7,488 bases of DNA from the NCBI GenBank assembly GCA_009885205.1, contig VFLE01000221.1:1-7488 (forward strand), written 5' to 3'. The notes below the pieces were generated by a model, which was not told the DNA's origin, did no database searches, and worked only from the letters and a program-made list of their open reading frames with translations. This stretch comes from Candidatus Shapirobacteria bacterium (GTDB taxonomy: Bacteria; Patescibacteriota; Microgenomatia; UBA12405). Shown here in pieces: positions 1 through 5,777 of this stretch (position 1 is its first letter; each line of letters begins with the position of its first letter). The position numbers and the translations under genes were made by a program.

Positions 1-123
1 AAGAAGGAGAAACGTTTAGAGAAAGCCGGTTATTTTGCCGAGAAAGGCAAATTTGGTTTTGTGAAACATAACAAGAGTCGAGGGTCAAGGAAGAGCATGA
101 CTGTTGGAAAAATTAAAGCTTAG
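1..123 (+). CDS. C-terminal fragment of a basic protein of unknown function (5' end outside window)
   Basis: An open frame runs from the first base to a TAG at 121-123 and encodes 40 residues. It is very rich in Lys and Arg and reads KKEKRLEKAGYFAEKG, then KFGFVKHNKSRGSRKS, and ends KIKA. A basic, Gly/Ser-containing tail of this kind suggests a nucleic-acid-binding or virion-core protein, but I do not recognise the family. The start lies outside the window. The stop is followed by about 60 noncoding bases and a stem-loop shared with the convergent glycosyltransferase gene, which supports this being a true gene end. It could also be a spurious frame, because 40 open codons alone is weak evidence; the biased composition and the well-placed stop favour a real gene. 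Confidence 0.55.
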   Translation, partial: KKEKRLEKAGYFAEKGKFGFVKHNKSRGSRKSMTVGKIKA

Positions 124-155
124 GTTTCCTCAATGTTTATTATTTTCAAATTTAA

Positions 156-191
156 TTTTTGAATAGGATTTATCATCATTCTATTCAAAAA
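156..191. terminator. Stem-loop at convergent gene ends (putative 3'-end/polyadenylation hairpin)
   Basis: TTTTTGAATAG at 156-166 pairs perfectly with CTATTCAAAAA at 181-191, an 11-bp stem with a 14-base loop. A further AAATT (148-152) can pair with AATTT (194-198). The stop codon of the minus-strand gene (185-187) lies inside the right arm, and the plus-strand gene stops 32 bases before the stem. Mimivirus transcripts are known to end at palindromes at gene ends. This element fits that rule and could serve both strands. Confidence 0.6.
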
Positions 192-976
192 AGAATTTCT
201 GGACTAATTCGTATCCTCGCGCCATTCACGATTGCGGCTTTCATATGAAAATAACGATGTTCGCAATCATCGTCGCAATCACGCTTACCAATAGGTTGGC
301 ATAATGCGCGAGCAGTGAGAGCTATCCAATCATGTTGCATAATTTCAATGTTTTTATTCACATTCCATTCATAAGAAACGCCTTGGAATGCGGACATTCT
401 ATAAATCGCAAATCCGTTAAATGCGGAAATGCATTCATAAAGTTTGCCAGGTTCGCATTCATCAAGCTCTTTTTTGATGAACTGTTTAATTTTTTTTACC
501 GCTTCGAATCCATTTGGAAAATGCCAACAGCTAAAAATGTAGGGCTTTGTCGATAAAGCCCAAATGTCATAATAATCATTGCGGTTAAATGATATTGCAT
601 CCCAATCATCTCTTTTTAATGCGTTAAATAAAACCGGAACATTTATAGGCGAGGAACATACATCATCTAAATCCATCATTATGGAATATTCAAACCCCGA
701 TAGATTTTTACTTCTTATAAATTGTAATAATTGATTGCGCGCATTACAAATATTTTCGACGCGAATGTTTGTAAGGGGCATTGGGTTGATTATTATTTCA
801 ATTTTATACTTTCGTTTCATATCACATAATTTTCGAAGAGTTTTATCATCAGACTTATCAAATGCGATGACAATTAAATAATCTTCAAAGAGCGGTATTA
901 TTTTGTCTATATTTTTAAATACGTCGTCAATATATTTTTCGCATGATTTTGCACAACCGCATATATATGTTTTCAT
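185..976 (-). CDS. Glycosyltransferase-like protein (GT-A type, CAP59/GT69-like features)
   Basis: The product has 263 residues, no signal peptide and no clear membrane helix, so it is probably cytoplasmic. Visible features resemble the alpha-mannosyltransferase/CAP59 type of GT-A enzyme: an early A-R-N (79-81), a hydrophobic strand followed by an acidic DXD-type motif MMDLDD (100-105, probably metal and nucleotide-sugar binding), YYDIWAL (135-141), FNGFAIYR (186-193), and a C-terminal CEHRYFHM (238-245) followed by ARIRISP (253-259). These follow the order expected for the family and the length suits one complete catalytic domain. The ATG at 974-976 is chosen because an in-frame stop lies just upstream and a TCTA motif sits 9 bases before it. 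It is divergent from the collagen-tail cassette. A role in glycosylating virion proteins is inference. The fold assignment is fairly secure; donor and acceptor are unknown. Confidence 0.8.
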   Translation of the reverse strand: MKTYICGCAKSCEKYIDDVFKNIDKIIPLFEDYLIVIAFDKSDDKTLRKLCDMKRKYKIEIIINPMPLTNIRVENICNARNQLLQFIRSKNLSGFEYSIMMDLDDVCSSPINVPVLFNALKRDDWDAISFNRNDYYDIWALSTKPYIFSCWHFPNGFEAVKKIKQFIKKELDECEPGKLYECISAFNGFAIYRMSAFQGVSYEWNVNKNIEIMQHDWIALTARALCQPIGKRDCDDDCEHRYFHMKAAIVNGARIRISPEILF

Positions 977-982
977 TTGATG

Positions 983-995
983 TATAGATTCTATA
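983..995 (-). promoter_or_regulatory. TCTA-type promoter candidate for the glycosyltransferase gene
   Basis: TATAGA-T-TCTATA is a perfect 13-base palindrome, 7 bases upstream of the minus-strand ATG and followed upstream by A/T-only sequence. Read on the minus strand it gives TCTA in an AT-rich context, the pattern described for late promoters of some mimivirus relatives. Because it is palindromic it has no intrinsic direction. Confidence 0.4.
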
Positions 996-1065
996 TATCA
1001 AAAAATTTATATTATTTTACGTGTCTTATAACTTTTTCTGAGGGTTTTTATTCTTTTCTTTACAC

Positions 1066-1109
1066 CCTTGAAGATTATAAACCGCCTTCAGCGGTTCAGT
1101 CTTCAAAGG
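1066..1109. other. Two-tier stem-loop
   Basis: The inner stem AACCGC (1080-1085)/GCGGTT (1091-1096) closes a 5-base loop. The outer stem TTGAAGA (1068-1074)/TCTTCAA (1100-1106) extends by CC/GG past a bulged A. It resembles a transcript-end hairpin, but no recognised gene ends here; both flanking genes start outward from this region. Confidence 0.5.
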
Positions 1110-1116
1110 CAACGTT

Positions 1117-1171
1117 ACCGATAAATGAATTAAAACGCACCCGTAGGGTGCGAATTTAAATCTTCATCGGT
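1117..1171. other. Extended stem-loop with GC-rich apical stem
   Basis: CGCACCC (1136-1142) and GGGTGCG (1146-1152) form a 7-bp stem with a 3-base GTA loop. Below it TTAAA/TTTAA (1130-1134/1155-1159) and ACCGAT/ATCGGT (1117-1122/1166-1171) can continue the stem. This is one of the most stable local structures in the window and has no coding explanation. Confidence 0.5.
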
Positions 1172-1192
1172 GTAAATGTTCATCGGTGTAAA
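1163..1192 (+). repeat. Tandem 14-base direct repeat
   Basis: TTCATCGGTGTAAA occurs at 1163-1176 and again at 1179-1192 with a 2-base spacer, so the period is 16. The first copy can also pair with 1117-1122 in the stem-loop to its left. Confidence 0.65.
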
Positions 1193-1298
1193 CGGACTAA
1201 TTGGTACCGGGGATAGGGGTCTGAAATCCGCTTCTTTCCCCCTAGTATTAGATCCCTTAGAAAGGGGGTACAATTTTATTTATACGATATGTATATAC
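1193..1298. other. Rest of divergent intergenic region with mutually exclusive G/C hairpins
   Basis: The region 977-1324 carries no convincing gene. In this part CCCCCTA (1238-1244) can pair upstream with TAGGGG (1214-1219) or downstream with AGGGGG (1263-1268), but not both. A small CCCTT/AAGGG hairpin (1254-1266) competes with the downstream option. It lies upstream of the putative promoter of the 1325 gene, so it may not be in that mRNA. I see no ORF here with an ATG start and coding-like composition. Confidence 0.35.
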
Positions 1299-1324
1299 AA
1301 AAAATATATATTGTATTTACATCC
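1299..1324 (+). promoter_or_regulatory. A-tract/TATATA promoter candidate for the large collagen-tail gene
   Basis: An A-run followed by TATATAT (1299-1311) ends 13 bases before the ATG at 1325. The next gene has a very similar arrangement: an A-run, TATATATATA, then a short spacer and ATG at 4991. This parallel is the main reason for preferring ATG 1325 over ATG 1289, which lies upstream of the A/T run. Confidence 0.35.
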
Positions 1325-4300
1325 ATGACATTATTAAAAAAAATATATAAAACTCTAAATGGATGGATACTGTTTTTTGTTTTAGCCATTTTTATTATTG
1401 TGCTTTATATGTTTAGTTATCGTTGTTATAATAAAAAAGAAGGGTTTAACATGGATTATTCATTTCAACCATTCCCAAATATAAAATCAAATATGATAAC
1501 AAAAATGCAGACGCTAGGCTATGATTTAAGCGGATTATCCGATCAATATGATAAAGCGCGCAAAAGTTTAAACCAATGTATTACCGATTATGAAGATACG
1601 TTTTATAAGAACAATGGTTCTTCTTCGCCTTCAGGACAAGGATCGGTTACTGGAGATACGCAATCCGGAAATTCCCGACCAACCACCGACTTTGGACAAA
1701 AGATAATAGATATATTTATAAAAAATGCAAATGATATTGTTCTGGATCCAAAATTAAGTGGTATAAACACGGATACTACCGATGGATTATTTAAAACACA
1801 ATTTGGCGGAACTATAAGCGATGTTAGTTCGAACATTATGAAAGGAAAGGATGGTACGCTGGATGTTATTGAAAACGGAGATACGAAAAAACTGTCCGAT
1901 TTGTCTATGTTCGGTTTGTTAAACTATTATCAAGCAAAAATATATATTATTACTGAATGGTATTTTTATTATAACAACACTCCGACGATTGATGTGACTT
2001 CAATAAAGGTAGTTACATCATCAACCGGGGGCGATGTATTAGCCGCATACAATAAACGTGTAATAGATTTAAAAAATGCAGTAAATGTATCGGTAGATAA
2101 GTCGGCTGCTCTTGCTAAAGCGGATGGGGATTTAAATGGATGTGACGCGCACTGGAAATGTCCAGGGAGATGGGATTATAAAAATGGTAAAAGTTCAGAG
2201 AAGGACGCCGCTACAATTAAAGAGGCATTATTACGAGATGGAAATCCAGGAGATACTAAAAATTATGCAGATTTATCACTTTCCGATTTGAAAGCAAAAT
2301 TGGATACCGTCCAAGCCGCGGATAAAACACAACAAGCATCGGATACAGAGAAAACAAATGTATCACAAGCCGCGGCGCAAAATGTATATGCAACCTATCG
2401 AAAAAATGCATTGAACGATCTCCCTTCTCTATTGTCCGATATATTGAAAAATACGGCAAAGCAAATGACTGTAATTAATAATACAATTGCCACAATAAAA
2501 AAACTAGTCGACTCGTTTGTCGCCTCATATAAAGCCAAAGCGATGAGAATTACAATAATCGATGCCATGTATAAGCAAACCGCGAATCCAGTTTATGATT
2601 TGGATATGACCAAACTACAGCAATTTGTAAAAGCGGTAGCCCCTCGATTTTTTGAATCAGGGGATAGTTTCGATGTTACGCAAATAGATGATTACACTGG
2701 GAATATAATAGATAGCATAGACAAAATGCATATATTAAATAGATTCAACGATGCAAAAAACGTACAATCCGGAAATACTTCTACCTATTCATTAATGCAA
2801 CAAATGTTCAAGTTTGCCGATACAAACAAAGCTTTCTTCGAAGATCCGATCGCCAAATCCGATAAAAACTTTGAGCAATTAAAAATATATACCTACACAT
2901 TTGAAAATGCCAACGCAATCCATTTTATCGTAGACTTGTATTATTTCGACTTATTGTTTGTGAATGAAAAAATATATGATTATATAAAGATAAAATTATA
3001 CCAAAACGCGGATGGAAGCGTGTTATCTAGTTCAAGTCCAGGAATGGACAAATTGACCTTGAAAGCAGACATGAATAATTTCGATGCGAAAATAGACGGT
3101 GGAAATCCAAATGATAGTGTTCTAAGCAGCGATATAATTAAATATTCCACCGCACATCTCAATTTCCTTTTGAATATCCGGAATTTTTTATTTATGTTGT
3201 TTGTTCGGATGGGAATAATGACGGAGTATGTATTTGATTATTCGACATACAATCAGTTTTTACTGGACAAAGGTATTCCGACCGACGGTTTACTTCATAC
3301 AAAAATAGAATATATGGATGCTCTGAAAAAAACAAATGTATATACAGATGCCGACATACATTATGAAATGGAAAAATATATTTATATTTTGTGCAAATAT
3401 AATTTGACGCACATACGTGATGCGTATTATACTGAATACAATTCATATACGTCGGATCCGCAAACTTTGACTAATTTATCTCAAGGCGGTCGCATATATA
3501 AAACGGCATTGCAGTATATATCGTATATTGAATCGAGTAATAAATTTACCCAAAATGCAACTCTCATATATAAAGACATTTTCGCTCGGTATCAAGACCC
3601 AGCAACCGACCCTTCCAATTTTCCATTTAAATTAACCGCAGACAATCCGGTAATTGTAAAAAATGTAAAATTACATGATGAATGTCTTTTGTTGCGTGAT
3701 GAAATAAAAGCGTATTTGTATTTGCCCACTTATTTTGGAAATGGTTCTCTGAATGGTTGTTATAATGACCCAAAGAACAGTATTTTCAGCCAACTCTTTA
3801 ATACAACAAATCCGTCTTCTTCTTCATCTCCATTCGAAATAAGCATTGTGACCAGAAAAACGGGAGCAAAATCCGATCCAATGTTAGATCAATATGGTGC
3901 GGTTGTGAATTGTATCAATGACACAGTTGCTTATAACAATGTAAACGATGCGTCGTATGATACAATTACATTAAAACCATATAATACGGACGGTGCATAC
4001 CATTGCTATGCGGGATATGAAAATAAAAAACTACAAGCAGATTTAATTCAACAAAACTCAGTTCAACCGGATATCTCCAAATGTTATATAAGCGACGATA
4101 AAAATATAGCAGAAAATACAATTACCTATAAAGTAAATCCGCTTAAATTCGATCCGGTAAAAGATACATTAATTTTTAAAGGATGCTACGCGACATCGGA
4201 CGTATCGAATAATATTTATAATACTATTCCGCATAAAATAGGCGATGATTTATCGCAAATTGTATTGACCTATCCAAACGATCCGAATGCGGCCATAAAA

Positions 4301-4957
4301 GAATGTCAGCGACGTGTGAAAGACGAAAATGATAAAAAACGTACGAATTATGACATCTTTGGAATTACAAATGACACGGAAGACACGAATTTGCTATATT
4401 GCTATGCCGGAAACGTGAAATTTGATGCGAATTATGCAATTGATAGTAGATTGGCAAGAAGCGATTATACAAGAGGATGTAATGTTATTTATCCAGGCCC
4501 AAACAATTATATGGTATTTCAGGATGTATCCGCAAGCTTGAATAGTTGTAAAACGGAATCTCAAATACAATTAGATAAATATAATGATTTGAAAACAAAC
4601 TGGTTGAATACGAATATCAAAAGTCAAATGGATAGTTTAAAGGTGCTCGATTCGCAAATATCGGATATTGATAGACGATTCCCTATACAATTTAAAGTAT
4701 CATCTACTTATTTAGTAAAAAGTGGTGGGTCGCAGCCTCCAAATATTAAGATTAATAATACGGACAGGTCCTCGCCTGGTATATCCACTCCTGGGGGAAA
4801 ACCAAAATCTATGAATACTTGCAAATTAGATTTGTATTTAGCGCAAGGACCCAAGGGAGACGACGGAGGTATGGGTAAACAGGGTGGAGTTGGAAATGCA
4901 GGAAAAGTGGGCAATGATGGTTTATACGGACATGACGGATATTGGGGGAATCATTGA
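1325..4957 (+). CDS. Giant membrane-anchored protein with duplicated WSC-like cysteine repeats and a C-terminal collagen-like tail
   Basis: The product has 1,210 residues (1,222 if ATG 1289 is used). A single membrane helix (13-30) follows a basic N terminus and is followed by CYNKKEGF (34-41), so the protein is probably a type II membrane protein with a huge ectodomain. A Ser/Gly/Pro-rich linker comes next. The middle is mostly helical-looking and I do not recognise it; CDAHWKC (273-279) is a small cysteine pair. Two four-cysteine repeats follow: Cys812, 863, 894, 920 and Cys954, 994, 1026, 1052. The second reads GCYA, C, YDIFGI, CYAGN, resembling WSC-type carbohydrate-binding modules common in giant-virus proteins. 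Residues 1175-1210 are 12 uninterrupted Gly-X-Y triplets up to the stop, with very little proline. The in-frame double stop TGATAG ends the gene. It is first of three similar genes on +, 33 bases before the next. Virion surface or membrane location is inferred. Confidence 0.85.
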   Translation: MTLLKKIYKTLNGWILFFVLAIFIIVLYMFSYRCYNKKEGFNMDYSFQPFPNIKSNMITKMQTLGYDLSGLSDQYDKARKSLNQCITDYEDTFYKNNGSSSPSGQGSVTGDTQSGNSRPTTDFGQKIIDIFIKNANDIVLDPKLSGINTDTTDGLFKTQFGGTISDVSSNIMKGKDGTLDVIENGDTKKLSDLSMFGLLNYYQAKIYIITEWYFYYNNTPTIDVTSIKVVTSSTGGDVLAAYNKRVIDLKNAVNVSVDKSAALAKADGDLNGCDAHWKCPGRWDYKNGKSSEKDAATIKEALLRDGNPGDTKNYADLSLSDLKAKLDTVQAADKTQQASDTEKTNVSQAAAQNVYATYRKNALNDLPSLLSDILKNTAKQMTVINNTIATIKKLVDSFVASYKAKAMRITIIDAMYKQTANPVYDLDMTKLQQFVKAVAPRFFESGDSFDVTQIDDYTGNIIDSIDKMHILNRFNDAKNVQSGNTSTYSLMQQMFKFADTNKAFFEDPIAKSDKNFEQLKIYTYTFENANAIHFIVDLYYFDLLFVNEKIYDYIKIKLYQNADGSVLSSSSPGMDKLTLKADMNNFDAKIDGGNPNDSVLSSDIIKYSTAHLNFLLNIRNFLFMLFVRMGIMTEYVFDYSTYNQFLLDKGIPTDGLLHTKIEYMDALKKTNVYTDADIHYEMEKYIYILCKYNLTHIRDAYYTEYNSYTSDPQTLTNLSQGGRIYKTALQYISYIESSNKFTQNATLIYKDIFARYQDPATDPSNFPFKLTADNPVIVKNVKLHDECLLLRDEIKAYLYLPTYFGNGSLNGCYNDPKNSIFSQLFNTTNPSSSSSPFEISIVTRKTGAKSDPMLDQYGAVVNCINDTVAYNNVNDASYDTITLKPYNTDGAYHCYAGYENKKLQADLIQQNSVQPDISKCYISDDKNIAENTITYKVNPLKFDPVKDTLIFKGCYATSDVSNNIYNTIPHKIGDDLSQIVLTYPNDPNAAIKECQRRVKDENDKKRTNYDIFGITNDTEDTNLLYCYAGNVKFDANYAIDSRLARSDYTRGCNVIYPGPNNYMVFQDVSASLNSCKTESQIQLDKYNDLKTNWLNTNIKSQMDSLKVLDSQISDIDRRFPIQFKVSSTYLVKSGGSQPPNIKINNTDRSSPGISTPGGKPKSMNTCKLDLYLAQGPKGDDGGMGKQGGVGNAGKVGNDGLYGHDGYWGNH

Positions 4958-4967
4958 TAGGTCCCCC
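4944..4967 (+). terminator. Stem-loop spanning the stop codon of the large collagen-tail gene
   Basis: GGGGGA (4944-4949) pairs with TCCCCC (4962-4967). The loop holds the TGA stop, and ATC/GAT inside it can add 3 bp. An A/T run follows directly. It is a plausible transcript-end hairpin, and its position means the last coding codons form one arm. Confidence 0.45.
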
Positions 4968-4968
4968 T

Positions 4969-4990
4969 AAAATATATATATAGTTTAGTA
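4969..4990 (+). promoter_or_regulatory. A-tract/TATATA promoter candidate
   Basis: AAAA followed by TATATATATA (4969-4982) ends 8 bases before ATG 4991. It sits in the 33-base gap between two same-strand genes and suggests that the second gene has its own promoter and is not only co-transcribed. Confidence 0.4.
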
Positions 4991-5713
4991 ATGAAAAAAC
5001 AAATTTTATTTTTAGTTATACTCGTATTATTTATGTCTCTTTGCTTTTATTTATATTCTACTCGAGAAGGATTTTCTGCGCCCGCTGGATCTTTATCTCC
5101 TGCTGGAAATTCATCACCAGGCGATCCCATCAATGTAGTCGCTGGATCCGGTGATGCAACCGCAAATTTGAATAAAATTGTAAATGCCATCACGTCGGCT
5201 TTTATCGCTTCTCCTGCGCCACAGCTAGTTGTTCCTCCCGATTATCAAATATTAGCAAACGACCCTATGAAAAAAACCGTATTTTCACAAGATAAATGCG
5301 CCCCACCACAAAATCCGGTTACTGAATTGCCCATTGATACGCAAATGAAGGAGATGATTGATAAACATAAAGTTACGATGAATGATAGCCTAGATAAATA
5401 CATTGCAAAATTGGACAATATTATTTCGGCATTAGAACATCCTGAAAATTTATTGTCGATTAATACCCATTTGAAATCGACTGTTCATACCGGATTGCCT
5501 TTGGCGACGATAACATACGATACTAATATGAATAGTTTGGTGAATTTGACACTTACGAAAGGAGATCCAGGTGAGACGGGCGACCAAGGATCCGTGGGAC
5601 TTTCCGGAATTTCGGCGGAAGGAAAAGTCGGAAATAAAGGTGGACTTGGACAAAACCCGTTTCAAACGGTTAGTGTGCCTGAATTGCCCAAATGGTATAA
5701 ATATCAAGGGTAA
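4991..5713 (+). CDS. Membrane-anchored collagen-tail protein, second of three
   Basis: The product has 240 residues. MKK is followed by one membrane helix (4-22) and YSTREGF (22-28), the same helix-plus-EGF junction as the large upstream protein. A Pro/Ser/Gly-rich stretch (about 29-55) leads to a small ectodomain with one cysteine after the anchor (KCAPP) and a helical segment rich in Asp, Lys and Met. Gly-X-Y begins at Gly191: six triplets, a 2-residue interruption (AE), then four more to about 222. A short tail rich in aromatic and basic residues ends with PKWYKYQG. ATG 4991 is chosen because the membrane helix begins at once and an A/TATATA motif precedes it. An in-frame TAATAG double stop ends it. 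It is probably a type II virion or envelope protein; function is unknown. Its collagen-type tail is shorter on triplets than its neighbours but similar in total length. Confidence 0.82.
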   Translation: MKKQILFLVILVLFMSLCFYLYSTREGFSAPAGSLSPAGNSSPGDPINVVAGSGDATANLNKIVNAITSAFIASPAPQLVVPPDYQILANDPMKKTVFSQDKCAPPQNPVTELPIDTQMKEMIDKHKVTMNDSLDKYIAKLDNIISALEHPENLLSINTHLKSTVHTGLPLATITYDTNMNSLVNLTLTKGDPGETGDQGSVGLSGISAEGKVGNKGGLGQNPFQTVSVPELPKWYKYQG

Positions 5714-5725
5714 TAGACTTCGATT

Positions 5726-5777
5726 GGGGGAGGGGGGAGCGGATTTCTCCTTAATTTTATCGATATATAGAGTATAT
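5726..5777 (+). promoter_or_regulatory. G-run spacer and AT-rich promoter candidate for the third collagen-tail gene
   Basis: The 64-base gap after the second gene contains GGGGGAGGGGGG (5726-5737), then AATTTTAT and CGATATATAG (5753-5770) ending 7 bases before ATG 5778. The AT-rich part resembles the start regions of the two genes upstream, though without the long A-tract. The G-run is unusual in this AT-rich sequence. Confidence 0.35.

Larger units (their letters stand above)
1059..1192. repeat. Intergenic structured element bounded by TTTACACC / GGTGTAAA
   Basis: This block of the divergent intergenic region begins with TTTACACC (1059-1066) and ends with its reverse complement GGTGTAAA (1185-1192; a second copy at 1169-1176). 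Between them lie two strong stem-loops and the 19-base block 1071-1089, which recurs with one mismatch at 7454-7472. The same TTTACAC/GTGTAAA arms bound the inverted repeat at the right end of the window. It looks like a dispersed intergenic repeat family; mobility is not shown and I see no target-site duplication. Confidence 0.5.

Noticed and set aside
977..1159. 60-codon open frame on + in the divergent intergenic region
   Set aside because: It needs a TTG at 977 or an ATG at 980, immediately next to the divergent gene's start, so no room remains for a promoter. Its first half is A/T-driven and its second half is the repeat and hairpin region.
1289..1324. Upstream ATG at 1289 for the large gene
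   Set aside because: It is possible, and adds 12 residues. ATG 1325 is preferred because the A/TATATA run then lies just upstream as in the next gene, and the membrane helix sits nearer the N terminus as in the sister proteins. Not settled.
5571..5713. Programmed frameshift joining genes 2 and 3
   Set aside because: The second frame is open across the junction, but no slippery heptamer with a downstream structure is apparent, and a fusion would place a membrane helix between two collagen tracts.
5708..5737. G-quadruplex before the third cassette gene
   Set aside because: GGGGGAGGGGGG plus one upstream GGG gives at most a two-layer quadruplex or one using split runs; the four separate runs of a standard motif are absent.
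5571..5777. N-terminal extension of the third collagen-tail gene back to GTG 5571
   Set aside because: It would overlap the second gene by over 140 bases in another frame, would bury the membrane helix, and encodes no recognisable sequence. ATG 5778 follows an AT-rich start motif.
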